A program made the position numbers and the translations under genes. This document shows positions 18,676-27,760 of a stretch of DNA of 64,000 bases, piece after piece. The first letter of the stretch is position 1. Each line of letters opens with the position of its first letter. Source of the DNA: Gracilimonas sp. (GTDB lineage Bacteria > Bacteroidota > Rhodothermia > Balneolales > Balneolaceae); assembly GCF_040218225.1 (NCBI RefSeq), contig NZ_JAVJQO010000006.1, positions 248,001 to 312,000 on the forward strand, in the 5' to 3' direction. The notes below the pieces were generated by a model. The model did no database searches. It was not told where the DNA came from and saw only the letters and a program-made list of their open reading frames with translations.

Positions 18676-18996
18676 CTAATGGACGGTTCGATCACTGTCG
18701 ATAATATCGTCTGGCCGTTTCATTTTACGGTACCGGAAGTTATGAAGCGATCTGGACGTCTCTTTACTCATTTCAATAGTACCAAAGACTTGTTGTCTGA
18801 GACTTTCAAATTCACTCCACGAAATATCCCCCCTGTCAACTTCTGTCAAAAACTCAGCCAACATATGAGTGTACCATTCTTGGTCAATATCATTGATAAA
18901 GTACTCAGGAAACTCACCATCAAAATGCTCAAGCAACATCTTGTGTGCTTTTTCTCTGTTCTTTTCTGGGATCTCTTCTGGTTTCAAATTCTTCAT
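18676..18996 (-). CDS. Small acidic hypothetical protein
   Basis: About 106 residues with no family I recognise. I chose ATG 18996 because an AGAGGG ribosome site lies just upstream on the minus strand. The frame remains open to 19032. The composition (many Glu, Asp, Phe and Trp) looks like a real soluble protein. It is transcribed away from the next mobility gene with 34 bases between the starts, so the two may share a regulatory region. Confidence 0.55.
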   Translation of the reverse strand: MKNLKPEEIPEKNREKAHKMLLEHFDGEFPEYFINDIDQEWYTHMLAEFLTEVDRGDISWSEFESLRQQVFGTIEMSKETSRSLHNFRYRKMKRPDDIIDSDRTVH

Positions 18997-19030
18997 AGTC
19001 GCCCTCTTAATTTTTTTAATTATACCATAC

Positions 19031-19621
19031 ATGCTGGAACGTAATCAATACATATCCCTGCTAAGGCAACTCAAAGAGGATGAGCAAAAAGCTATTAGTA
19101 GGTTACTCCTGCGCCAAGAGGCAGAGTATGAAGGACGAGGTATTCGCCCGGGTGATGACACATCATTGGATAACAAATTCATTTCACAAATCGAGGCTTT
19201 AGAAGACAGCTTTGATGAGAGACGATCTTCTTTAAAAGATCATAGAAACCAAGATAAGCTCAACGAATTTTACCAAGAATTTATACAAGAACCTGATCCC
19301 TACGGCCTAGGCCAAACTACTGACGGCACTGACCGCCCCATTGAACCTGATGCAGAATCCGATTATTTCAAAGGCTTTACTCAGGGCTATAAACTCCAAG
19401 AGCTAGCCCCTGATATCAATGAAGCCTTTATCAATTCCGGCAATCCAAATGATGAACGCATACAAGGTATGCAAGATGGTCGTGAGCAACATAACAAGGA
19501 TAAAGAATTGGAGTCTGATATCTCACCTGAGATTTGGGATGAGTTGAATACCAATAAGGGTGAAATCGAAACAGGTCACTCACGAGAAAAAGAGCCTGAT
19601 AAGGGCAAGGATATAAACTAA
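19031..19621 (+). CDS. Mobilization-region hypothetical protein
   Basis: A 196-residue hydrophilic protein starting at ATG 19031. The longer open frame from 18869 runs antisense to the previous gene and is not credible. It has a charged coiled-coil N-terminus (about 1-75) and a C-terminal repeat-like part (DYFKGFTQGYKLQEL, then ERIQGMQDGREQ). It ends inside the first codons of the coupling-protein frame, which fits translational coupling. A relaxosome accessory role is an inference from position. Confidence 0.6.
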   Translation: MLERNQYISLLRQLKEDEQKAISRLLLRQEAEYEGRGIRPGDDTSLDNKFISQIEALEDSFDERRSSLKDHRNQDKLNEFYQEFIQEPDPYGLGQTTDGTDRPIEPDAESDYFKGFTQGYKLQELAPDINEAFINSGNPNDERIQGMQDGREQHNKDKELESDISPEIWDELNTNKGEIETGHSREKEPDKGKDIN

Positions 19622-21143
19622 CCTCAATTCTGGAACAATAGATCTTGATACAACCATACTAACCTTTCCAAATTCCGGTAACACACTGGATGATATCTGG
19701 ACACTTCGCAATGCGGTTCAAGGTGTTCAGGTCTTCGGTGGTATTGGTTCTGGTAAGTCTTCGGGGTCTGGTGCAACACTGGCTAGAAAATATCTCTCCC
19801 TTGGTCTTGGTGGATTGGTTTTAACGGTTAAGACTGGGGAAAAAAACACATGGGTTGAATACTGTAACCAGACTAACCGCTTAGATGATCTTATCATCTT
19901 AGAACAAGATGGTAACTACCACTTCGACTTTTTGGACTATGAGTACAATAGATCGGGTGATGGCTCAGGTATTACCGATAATATTGTCAATGTTCTAAAG
20001 ACGGTTATACATGCCGGCAAATCAGAACAAGGTCAGGTGGCAAATGAAGGGTTCTGGGAAGATGCTCTTGATATGCTCTTATTCAACGTGGTTGATCTGT
20101 GTGTACTTGCTCATGGCAAGCTTAAGATTGATGATCTCTACCTTGCGGTTCAAAACCTTCCAAAATCTAAATCAGATGTTGTCCAACCAACATCTGATGC
20201 TGATGATCCCTTTGCCCAAATTCTCTATCAGGCCAAGCTGAATGTTGCCCGTCAGGCCGAACAAAGAAAGCGGATATTTAAGAAGAACAATCCTGATAAA
20301 CGTTTTGAAGTAAAGTCCGATAAAGGCTTAGCCTCTTTTAAAAAGGTCATGCATTATTTTATGTCTGACTTTCCGGGATTAAGTGATAAAACCCGCTCGG
20401 TAGTTGAACACTCTTTTTTCGGTTTACTATTTCGTCTGATCCGTGAACCGATTAAAAGTCTGATCTGCTCTCCTACGCCTAACTTCTCTCCTGATGATTG
20501 TTTTAACGGTAAGATCATCCTGATTAATCTACCGATTAAACAGTTCGATAAAGTCGGTCGTGATGCCCAAATCTTATTTAAATATGTCTGGCAAAGAGCG
20601 ATGGAGCGCCGGACAACTGATAACAATAAAATGCCTGTTTTTCTCTGGGCTGATGAAGCTCAAAACTTCCTCCATGAACATGACATTGATTATCAGGCCA
20701 CTGCTCGAAGTTCCAAAGTTTGCACCGTTTATTTGACTCAAAATCTTCCAAATTATTTTGCTCATTTAGGAGGGCGTTCCGGTGAGTTTCAAGTCAAAAG
20801 TTTTCTGGGAACAATGGGCACGAAGATCTTCCATGCTAATGCCGATATGGAGACCAATAAATACGCCTCTGATTTAATCGGCCAACAAGAGATTTGGAAG
20901 GAGAATAAAGGCTCTCAATTTGTCGGTGGTTTTACTATGTCAGAGGGCACTTCTCAGGACAGAGATTTTGTTATTCATCCAGAAGATTTTACAGCCATGA
21001 GAACAGGTGGACCGATCAATAAATATCTGGTTGATGCCAGGATTCACAGACAAGGCATGCCGTGGTTTTCTACAACAAGAAATGACAGAAAAATATCCTT
21101 CAAACAATCTATCAATAACAATAAAAAACGAGGTGAATCATGA
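19617..21143 (+). CDS. Type IV coupling protein (TraD/VirD4-like, TraM-recognition type)
   Basis: An ATPase that brings the relaxase-DNA complex to a mating pore. The frame is open from 19617. Walker A (GGIGSGKSSG) is encoded near 19737 and Walker B (VFLWADEAQNFL) near 20640. The C-terminal part has the TraM-recognition/TraG pattern, including VYLTQNLPNYF. No transmembrane N-terminus is visible, and a separate membrane protein follows directly and may fill that role. There is no ATG, GTG or TTG between 19617 and Walker A; the first TTG (19815) lies after it and would remove the ATP site. Translation must use a rare start such as ATA 19638 or a shift from the upstream gene. Confidence 0.82.
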   Translation, partial: TNLNSGTIDLDTTILTFPNSGNTLDDIWTLRNAVQGVQVFGGIGSGKSSGSGATLARKYLSLGLGGLVLTVKTGEKNTWVEYCNQTNRLDDLIILEQDGNYHFDFLDYEYNRSGDGSGITDNIVNVLKTVIHAGKSEQGQVANEGFWEDALDMLLFNVVDLCVLAHGKLKIDDLYLAVQNLPKSKSDVVQPTSDADDPFAQILYQAKLNVARQAEQRKRIFKKNNPDKRFEVKSDKGLASFKKVMHYFMSDFPGLSDKTRSVVEHSFFGLLFRLIREPIKSLICSPTPNFSPDDCFNGKIILINLPIKQFDKVGRDAQILFKYVWQRAMERRTTDNNKMPVFLWADEAQNFLHEHDIDYQATARSSKVCTVYLTQNLPNYFAHLGGRSGEFQVKSFLGTMGTKIFHANADMETNKYASDLIGQQEIWKENKGSQFVGGFTMSEGTSQDRDFVIHPEDFTAMRTGGPINKYLVDARIHRQGMPWFSTTRNDRKISFKQSINNNKKRGES

Positions 21144-21901
21144 AGCAAAAATCATACTTCAAACAAGTGTTCAGACGAACAAATTTTAAGCTCTCATTTC
21201 TGTCATTTTTCTACAGCATATGTTCAGTTCCCCGGCTTCTTCTTGAAGTCTTTATCCGAAAAAATATGGGGTCGAGATATTTCAGTTTTGGGCTAAGTAT
21301 TATTCTCTTTTTACTTTTTCTCATTACACTATTATTTAGTGCTTTCTCACAAGCGGCGTCCTTTTCTGCACTCGGCAGTAATGGCTACGGACTTGGTATA
21401 TTTGGGATACTGTTTTTTGTCTTTGCAAATAAACGTCGATCTGAAATCAACAGTGATCCGACGCATGTCAGCTTTGATGAATTCAGTTTGTCCACAGGTG
21501 AATTGACAGGTTGGTTTAAGTCAAGAAAAGAGAATGGTACAAGTTTACGGAGGATTGAAATATGGTTTGAACCCCTTCCCTTTTTTATTGGTGGTTTGGT
21601 GTTAATGTTTATTCCATTTACTCGAATACTTGGCCTCCTTCTTCTCCTATCCAGTGTCCTTTATTCACTGAGTTACATGGGCGCTTATGCGTTAGCCAGA
21701 GATTTTATTATGGACAAGATTGATGAGAAAATTGCCGGAGAAGAAATGGGGCAAGCTCTTAAATCTGGGTTAGCTGGACATGAGGCCAGAGGCTTTACAA
21801 ATCGCTCCCCCATACCAACCGATGAAGAGCATAGAGATCAGCTCTACAATCTGATTTTAAAGCGAGATAAATCAGGCGAACCAACAGCCGTTGCGCAATA
21901 A
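21140..21901 (+). CDS. Mobilization-associated membrane protein
   Basis: A 253-residue inner-membrane protein whose ATG overlaps the coupling-protein stop by 4 bases. It has hydrophobic segments at about 48-72 and 78-96, and a pair at about 145-185, with a soluble C-terminal tail. The coupling protein lacks its own membrane anchor, so this may be the split membrane half (inference). I recognise no named family. Confidence 0.65.
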   Translation: MKQKSYFKQVFRRTNFKLSFLSFFYSICSVPRLLLEVFIRKNMGSRYFSFGLSIILFLLFLITLLFSAFSQAASFSALGSNGYGLGIFGILFFVFANKRRSEINSDPTHVSFDEFSLSTGELTGWFKSRKENGTSLRRIEIWFEPLPFFIGGLVLMFIPFTRILGLLLLLSSVLYSLSYMGAYALARDFIMDKIDEKIAGEEMGQALKSGLAGHEARGFTNRSPIPTDEEHRDQLYNLILKRDKSGEPTAVAQ

Positions 21902-22126
21902 AAAATTAAAGAGACATGACAGTGCGTAAGCTCTGTCTCATCTGACCGAAACACTGCTTAGGGGAGATGTCTGATAGGATTGCGCACTGCTTGAAGCTAC
22001 GCACTGTCATAAGTCAATCTAACGCACTGCACGTTACGCACGAACACCGTATGAGCGTAGGAAACCTGTGATGTTTATCCCATAAATAGACCTTCACTCA
22101 AGAGGGAATATCACCGAGAAAATGTT
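21902..22126 (+). other. Candidate origin of transfer (oriT) upstream of the relaxase
   Basis: A 225-base gene-free gap directly before the MobF relaxase, dense with repeats of GCGCACTG/ACGCACTG. The longest is an inverted pair: ATGACAGTGCGTAAGC at 21916-21931 and GCTACGCACTGTCAT at 21996-22010. Further direct copies begin at 21982 and 22022, with a related ACGCAC near 22036. A smaller hairpin, GAGACA/TGTCTC, covers 21911-21939. MobF elements usually place oriT next to the relaxase gene with inverted repeats beside the nick. The nick base itself cannot be assigned from sequence alone. Confidence 0.68.
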
Positions 22127-24799
22127 ATGATACGAATGTTTCAAAGTCAAACTGTGGAGCAGGCTAAGACCTACTTTAATGAAGCTCTCAGCAAGGCGGA
22201 TTATTACATTGATGACCAGGAATTGAACGGACGCTTTCATGGAAAGCTGTCCTCTCGTTTAGGTATTGAACATGATATTGTTGAACGGGATATCTTTCAC
22301 AAACTGTGTGATAACATTCACCCCATCACGGGAGACAATCTAACACCTCGAACGGTGGATAATCGCCGGGTTGGGTATGACATTTCGTTTCATTGTCCAA
22401 AGTCTGTCTCCATCCTTCACGCCTTCGGTGATGATGACAGAGTTTTGGATTCCTTTCGAAAAAGTGTTTTAGAGACAATGCGAGAAATGGAAGCTGATAT
22501 GCAGACCAGAGTTCGCTTACAAGGCCAAAATCATGACCGGGATACCGGGGAATTAATGTGGACAGATTTTATTCACCAAACCGCCAGACCGGTTGATGAC
22601 CACCCCCCTGATCCGCATTTGCATTGCCACTGTTTTACCTTTAATGCCACATGGGATGAGACTGAAAATCGCATTAAGGCCGGACAGTTTCACAACATCA
22701 AAAGAGATATGCCGTGGTACCAAGCCAGGTTCCAAAAACGACTTGCCGATAAACTGTCTGAGTTGGGTTATGGGATACGAAAAACGGGCAGAAGTTTTGA
22801 GGTGTCAATCGTTCCTCAAAAAGCGATTGAGCACTTCTCAAAACGCACCAATGCGATTGGTCAAACGGCCAAAGAATTAGGCATTACTGATCCAGAAGAA
22901 CTCGATCAATTAGGGGCACGCACCAGAGGCAAAAAACAGTCCTCACGATCAATGCCGGAGCTTAAAAAATCATGGGTTGGGCAACTTAAAAAGGTCGGTA
23001 TAGATCACCACCTAAATGAAGAGATTGAAACGACTATTCGAGATCTAAATTCAGTGCAATGTATTGACCATGCTTTGAGCCATTCTTTTGCCAGAAAATC
23101 GGTTGAACGAGACCGTAGAATTTTAGCTGAAGGTTACCTGCATGGGATCGATTCAAAAGCTGTGTCATTGGATGATATTGACCAGGCTTTTGATAACGAT
23201 GATCGGGTGTTCAAAGTCCCTGATGGTAAAGATAAATTATGCACGACGATTCCGGTTCAGGCCGAAGAAAAGCGTATGGTGAAACTGGCAAAGAATATGC
23301 GAGGCTCTGTCAATCCAATCAGCCCGATTATGAATGAAACAGTGTTCGAGAATTTAAACGATGAGCAAGCGGTTGCCGTCAAACATATCCTCAAATCCAA
23401 CGACCTTTTGATGATGGTACGTGGTGGCGCGGGAACGGGTAAGACAACCATGATGAAATCGGCTGTGAAGCTCATAGAAGAATCTGAGAGACGTGTCTAT
23501 GCCTTTGCCCCGACTTCCGCTGCCTCACGGGATATGTTGCGCTCTGAGGGCTTTGAAAAGGCTGATACCGTTGCCCGGCTTTTAAAAGATGACAAGCTAC
23601 AGTCAGAGATTAAAGATCAAGTCATCTGGATTGATGAGGCCGGAATGCTTGGTACTAAAGATATGGGTGATATTTTAGAGTTAGCTGATGATCTGAATGC
23701 CCGGGTAATTTTGACTGGAGATACCCGTCAGCATACTGCCGTCCAACGTGGTGATGCCATGCGTATCTTGAGACAAGTGGCAGGGATTCCAATTCCGTCT
23801 GTGAACCGTATCTATCGCCAAAAAGGAAAAGAGTATCGTGAGGCTGTTGAGGCTATCAGTTCGGGGGATGTATCGAGTGGTTTTGATAAACTGGAGTCAT
23901 TGGGATGTATTGAAGAAATTGAGACCAATGACGTCTCAAAGCAATTAGCTGATGACTATTTACAAGCCCAAAAAGAAAACCGCTCTGCACTGGTGATCTC
24001 TCCCACCAATGAACAAGCTCAACTGGTTACGAATGGGATTAGACAAGGATTAAAAGACAGTGGTGAATTAGAAGACAAAGATCGCCCCTACTCTCGATTG
24101 AAAAACCTCTACTATTCGAATGCTCAAAAGAAAGACTGGCGGTCTTATAGAAAAGGTCAGGTTGTTCAGCTTCATCAGAATATGCCGGGATTGAAAAAAG
24201 GCTCTCAAACCACCGTAATTAAAGTTGATGATAAGAGCGTCAAGATCGTCCAAGATGGTCAGACTCATTCACTAGACCTGTCTCGCCCAGATGATTTTGA
24301 TGTTTACAACTCTTTTGAGATCAACCTATCCAAAGGTGACCGTATTCGCATCACAAAGAACGGCTTTGATAACAATGGCCGTCGCTTGAACAATGGTAAG
24401 ATATTGGAAGTGGACAGCTTTAGCCGTCAGGGTGATATCCGACTGAAAACGCCAAATCGAAAGAATGGTGCCATTTATGAAATTGATAAAGACTTTGGCA
24501 ATTTCAATCATGCCTATTGCATTACCTCTTATGCCTCCCAGGGCAAGACAGTAGATCGGGTATTGATTGCTCAACCCTCTGCCACCTTCCCGGCCTCCAA
24601 CATGAAGCAGTTCTATGTCTCGGTCTCCCGTGGTCGAGAAGCTGTAAAAATCTATACCGATGATAAAGAGGATCTTCTACAAACGATCCACAAAGAAGGG
24701 AACCGTATGTCAGTCCATGAACTTGAGGAGATAGATCAAGGTCGCACGCAAGCCAAATCTAAAACCCCTAATAAAGGAGATTATGAACCGGATATCTAA
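22127..24799 (+). CDS. MobF-type conjugative relaxase-helicase (TrwC/TraI-like)
   Basis: An 890-residue bifunctional enzyme that would nick oriT, stay bound to the 5' end and unwind the strand. The relaxase domain (about 1-290) has tyrosines at 26-27, DISFHCPKSVSI, and the metal-binding histidines 164, 166 and 168 in PDPHLHCHCF. The helicase domain (about 400-860) is SF1, RecD-like, with Walker A GGAGTGKTTM near residue 432, VIWIDEAGML, and the C-terminal YVSVSRGRE. It is full length for the shorter TrwC class. No pore genes are present, so the element is probably mobilizable rather than self-transmissible. Confidence 0.95.
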   Translation: MIRMFQSQTVEQAKTYFNEALSKADYYIDDQELNGRFHGKLSSRLGIEHDIVERDIFHKLCDNIHPITGDNLTPRTVDNRRVGYDISFHCPKSVSILHAFGDDDRVLDSFRKSVLETMREMEADMQTRVRLQGQNHDRDTGELMWTDFIHQTARPVDDHPPDPHLHCHCFTFNATWDETENRIKAGQFHNIKRDMPWYQARFQKRLADKLSELGYGIRKTGRSFEVSIVPQKAIEHFSKRTNAIGQTAKELGITDPEELDQLGARTRGKKQSSRSMPELKKSWVGQLKKVGIDHHLNEEIETTIRDLNSVQCIDHALSHSFARKSVERDRRILAEGYLHGIDSKAVSLDDIDQAFDNDDRVFKVPDGKDKLCTTIPVQAEEKRMVKLAKNMRGSVNPISPIMNETVFENLNDEQAVAVKHILKSNDLLMMVRGGAGTGKTTMMKSAVKLIEESERRVYAFAPTSAASRDMLRSEGFEKADTVARLLKDDKLQSEIKDQVIWIDEAGMLGTKDMGDILELADDLNARVILTGDTRQHTAVQRGDAMRILRQVAGIPIPSVNRIYRQKGKEYREAVEAISSGDVSSGFDKLESLGCIEEIETNDVSKQLADDYLQAQKENRSALVISPTNEQAQLVTNGIRQGLKDSGELEDKDRPYSRLKNLYYSNAQKKDWRSYRKGQVVQLHQNMPGLKKGSQTTVIKVDDKSVKIVQDGQTHSLDLSRPDDFDVYNSFEINLSKGDRIRITKNGFDNNGRRLNNGKILEVDSFSRQGDIRLKTPNRKNGAIYEIDKDFGNFNHAYCITSYASQGKTVDRVLIAQPSATFPASNMKQFYVSVSRGREAVKIYTDDKEDLLQTIHKEGNRMSVHELEEIDQGRTQAKSKTPNKGDYEPDI

Positions 24800-25166
24800 G
24801 GAGATACTGGCTGAACTGAATGGTCAGGATAAAGAAGAGTTAGAAGAAAAGGGTTTTAAGTCCGGTGATATCGGAACCATAGATTTTATTAAACAAGATG
24901 GTACTCGTCAAATGTTTGCATACTCTCAGCTTATCACCTCATGGACAGAAAAAACAGATGAGCATAATATCATCAAACTCTTCTTCTCTACGCATGTTGT
25001 AAAGCTAAAGGGATACAAGCTAGCTGGTCTCTATGAGCTTATTAGAAAACACAATCTGGAAATTGTCTTTGCACGTGATGAGAGGTATTTGAATACTTCA
25101 AAAGAAAATCAGCCTTATGTATATTCGATTGAATCGGAATGGAGAAGCAATCACAAAAATAAATAA
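24783..25166 (+). CDS. Small hypothetical protein coupled to the relaxase
   Basis: A 127-residue soluble protein that starts 17 bases inside the relaxase gene, behind a GGAGAT ribosome site, so it is likely translationally coupled. No family recognised. It has a beta-alpha pattern (GTIDFIKQDGTRQMFAY) and no membrane segment. It is the last rightward gene of the mobilization block and faces the leftward six-gene operon with no gap. Confidence 0.6.
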   Translation: MNRISKEILAELNGQDKEELEEKGFKSGDIGTIDFIKQDGTRQMFAYSQLITSWTEKTDEHNIIKLFFSTHVVKLKGYKLAGLYELIRKHNLEIVFARDERYLNTSKENQPYVYSIESEWRSNHKNK

Positions 25167-25958
25167 TCACAACTCATTCTTCTGTGCCTTAATTATAAAG
25201 CTGTAGGGCATTTTCATCCAAAAAATTTTATTTTCCAGTATTGAATTATCTCGATAAGGTTGTGATTGAGAATCTTTATTAAATTCGATTTCTGGTTCAA
25301 AAAATCCTTTTAGTTCAAAACCTGCCTTTAGTAAGGTATTAATGTATGTTTCAAGTGTTCGATGATATCGATAAAATTTTATATTTTTAGATTCGTTTTC
25401 AAATTTCCAATTGAATTCAATTTTTCTTTGATTAAAGTAATCTATCGTATCAAAGAATGTATTTACTTTATCTTTGGTAATTTGTCCTGCAGAAGAAAAT
25501 GGATGCAAATCACAAAGAATTAGATTTCCATTTTTGGATAGAACACTATTCATTTTTTTAAAAAAATCAAAAATATCTGATATATATTCGATAAGAAAAG
25601 ATGACAGAATAACATCAAATTCTCTATTAAAGATTTCATCAATTCTTTCTACGCGTGAAGCAACAAAATCGATTTTTAAGTTATTGGCCTCAGCAAGTTT
25701 TTTTGCATATGCAATCTGATTTTTTGAAAAATCAACACCTGTAACATTTGCTCCTCTTGAAGCTAGAAAAATTGAATTCTGTCCTCCCCCACAGCCTAAC
25801 TCCAAAATTCTTTTATTGCTAACTTCTCCTATCAAATTGTAGTAATTTTCCCCCAATCCACATGGACCATAGTGGACATCTTCAGTTGAAATATCTACAC
25901 TGTTTTGATATTTCAAGGATATATTGTCCCAAGATTTTTTTAAATCAATATTTGTCAT
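25167..25958 (-). CDS. SAM-dependent methyltransferase, last gene of the six-gene operon
   Basis: A 263-residue class I methyltransferase of the small-molecule type. Motif I is ILELGCGGGQNSI (about residue 51), then VTGVDFSKNQI and a motif IV-like FDVILSSFLIEYI. Its start overlaps the VOC gene stop by 4 bases (ATGA). It is very AT-rich. The substrate is unknown. Operon membership suggests it acts on the same compound or target as the QueC-like and SDR enzymes. Confidence 0.85.
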   Translation of the reverse strand: MTNIDLKKSWDNISLKYQNSVDISTEDVHYGPCGLGENYYNLIGEVSNKRILELGCGGGQNSIFLASRGANVTGVDFSKNQIAYAKKLAEANNLKIDFVASRVERIDEIFNREFDVILSSFLIEYISDIFDFFKKMNSVLSKNGNLILCDLHPFSSAGQITKDKVNTFFDTIDYFNQRKIEFNWKFENESKNIKFYRYHRTLETYINTLLKAGFELKGFFEPEIEFNKDSQSQPYRDNSILENKIFWMKMPYSFIIKAQKNEL

Positions 25959-26338
25959 TCATTTGATAATTGATAGATCATAAGCTTATAGCCATCTGGA
26001 TCAGTTATAGAAAATTCAATAGTTCCCCAGGGACGTTTAGAAATATTACTAACTATTGCACCCGATTCTTTTATAGATTCATAATCTGTGTAGATATCAT
26101 TACTTTTGACATAAATGAAAGCACCATTTCCTTTTGGGTCCTTGTTGGCCTCAGCTTTAAGTTCTTCAATTGTTTCAAGTTTCTTATCGTGAAATTCAAA
26201 CTCAAAATTTGATAATGCTATTTTAAGATGCCCTTCCTTAATTACTTCGACATTAAATCCAATTTTTTCATAATGTTTTAAAGTTGCATTTATATCATTT
26301 ACGTAAAAAACTATTGCATAGACGCCTAAAGAATTCAT
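25955..26338 (-). CDS. VOC/glyoxalase-fold protein
   Basis: A 127-residue single VOC-fold unit: VYAIVFYVNDINATLKHYEKIGF at the N-terminus and FSITDPDGYKLMIYQL at the C-terminus, with the paired beta-alpha-beta-beta-beta modules between. This size and pattern fit dioxygenases, glyoxalases and antibiotic-binding proteins alike. It begins 3 bases after the two-TM gene and overlaps the methyltransferase. Possible roles are self-protection or a tailoring reaction (inference). Confidence 0.85.
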   Translation of the reverse strand: MNSLGVYAIVFYVNDINATLKHYEKIGFNVEVIKEGHLKIALSNFEFEFHDKKLETIEELKAEANKDPKGNGAFIYVKSNDIYTDYESIKESGAIVSNISKRPWGTIEFSITDPDGYKLMIYQLSNE

Positions 26339-26341
26339 AGG

Positions 26342-27256
26342 TTAATAATTTAATAAGTCATTAATATTTATGTCTGGTAGGTCTTTATTTTCAAGAGTAT
26401 GACCATTTGCCCAACATTTTTCAAATAAATTGCGGTATTTTTCTATAGAATCCTCTTTACTAATGTAAATTCCTTTAAGGTTTCTTTCTTCGTCATATTC
26501 AATTGTTTTATATACTGTCTTATTACTGTAGATACCAAAGTCAATACAATCGTTATTGAAGCCATAGTCCGACATCAACCTTTCAAACTCAGTAGCTCCT
26601 ATAACCCGGAATTCATATTTTCTTGTATTACTATGAGCTGCAATAATTTTTTTACTAATCTCACTCATTAGCTCTACTTCATTTTCATATACAAATAACC
26701 GACTTACCTTTTTTACTTTCTTATTTTTTACACTCTCATCGACTTTTCGTAACCATTGTTTTTCATGTACATTTAATAACTCTGAATTATACTTAAGCCT
26801 ATGTACAATTCTTATAAAGTCTTGACTAGAACCATTGAATGAATCTAATAATATATCACTCAAATAAAGATGCTCATGATTAATTTCAATTTCTCCTGAA
26901 GCAACTACAGAATTTAGTTCTTGCTCTAATCCATTAATTTTTTTTATAAAATATTCATTCAGTATACTTCCCTTTTTATTTACAATTCTATTGTTGATAA
27001 ATAAAGCTCGAACATTATGTAAAATTCTAGAAATTTCATTTTCGATCCTCTCTATTTTTATTAGTTCTTTTCTCTCAACTTCTTTCAGGTTCAACATTAT
27101 GAGTATTTCTATTAGACTTACCACGATAAAAATAATTAAGCCAAAAATTATACTATTAAAGTAAGGCTGACTTGCTAATTCATTGCCTAAAAGAATAGGT
27201 AGCGCAACACTCACAAGAACATTAATTATAAGAAGTAAGTAAAAGTAGTTTTTCAA
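26342..27256 (-). CDS. Two-TM membrane protein with C-terminal sensor-like domain
   Basis: A 304-residue protein with two N-terminal membrane helices (about 4-22 and 32-55), a helical region (about 60-180) and a C-terminal alpha/beta domain (about 185-300). That domain ends IEKYRNLFEKCWANG, a pattern shared by several regulatory domains that follow a response or PLD-like fold. No catalytic motif is evident. It sits between the degenerate Nudix and VOC genes with gaps of 12 and 3 bases. It could be a membrane sensor or an effector. I cannot name the family. Confidence 0.6.
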   Translation of the reverse strand: MKNYFYLLLIINVLVSVALPILLGNELASQPYFNSIIFGLIIFIVVSLIEILIMLNLKEVERKELIKIERIENEISRILHNVRALFINNRIVNKKGSILNEYFIKKINGLEQELNSVVASGEIEINHEHLYLSDILLDSFNGSSQDFIRIVHRLKYNSELLNVHEKQWLRKVDESVKNKKVKKVSRLFVYENEVELMSEISKKIIAAHSNTRKYEFRVIGATEFERLMSDYGFNNDCIDFGIYSNKTVYKTIEYDEERNLKGIYISKEDSIEKYRNLFEKCWANGHTLENKDLPDININDLLNY

Positions 27257-27268
27257 AATCCAGAATTT

Positions 27269-27751
27269 TTAGTCATATAATTTATGAAGTAAATCAAATA
27301 CATCACCTAGCTGACTTGTTTCCCACCAGGGAAATTCATCTGGGATATTAGTTTTATTAAATGCAACAATTTCGGAAACCAGATCAGATGTCTTGGGCTT
27401 ATCTTCAACTTCAGCTAATATATTTAGACACATATGCCAGTGATTATTATCATCTGCCCAACTCACAAAATTTTGGAATTGAATACCCTCCAATTTAATG
27501 CTAGCATATTTCTTGGTAAGCCGATTAGCACATTGAAAAGCTGATTCTCCAAATCTTATCAACCCATGAGGAAAATAAAGACCATTTTTTTTTGCCCCAT
27601 GTAATCCATCAGGTAATCTTAGGCCAAAAATATTTCTTCTATTGTGTAATATAATATCAAAAGTTAAATGTGCACCACCTTGTACTTCTTTCTGTAACGG
27701 TGGGCCAAAATTTGCTTCTTTATTTTCATAAAAGTATTCGTAATCTGACAT
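27269..27751 (-). CDS. Nudix-fold protein with degenerate catalytic box
   Basis: A 160-residue protein. The Nudix-fold framework is clear (GLYFPHGLIRFGES, then an alpha-helix and WHMCLNIL). In the box, G-x5-E is kept, but the REUxEExGU part reads RLTKKYAS, so the metal-binding glutamates are gone. It should not hydrolyse nucleoside diphosphates by the normal mechanism and may bind a nucleotide as a sensor or carrier. It starts 9 bases after the QueC-like gene, with overall similarity to GDP-mannose-hydrolase-like small Nudix proteins. Confidence 0.68.
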   Translation of the reverse strand: MSDYEYFYENKEANFGPPLQKEVQGGAHLTFDIILHNRRNIFGLRLPDGLHGAKKNGLYFPHGLIRFGESAFQCANRLTKKYASIKLEGIQFQNFVSWADDNNHWHMCLNILAEVEDKPKTSDLVSEIVAFNKTNIPDEFPWWETSQLGDVFDLLHKLYD

Positions 27752-27760
27752 TTTTCCCCT

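Noticed and set aside
18634-19044. Rightward frame over 18634-19044
   Set aside because: It is antisense to a better leftward gene with a ribosome site and has unlikely composition.
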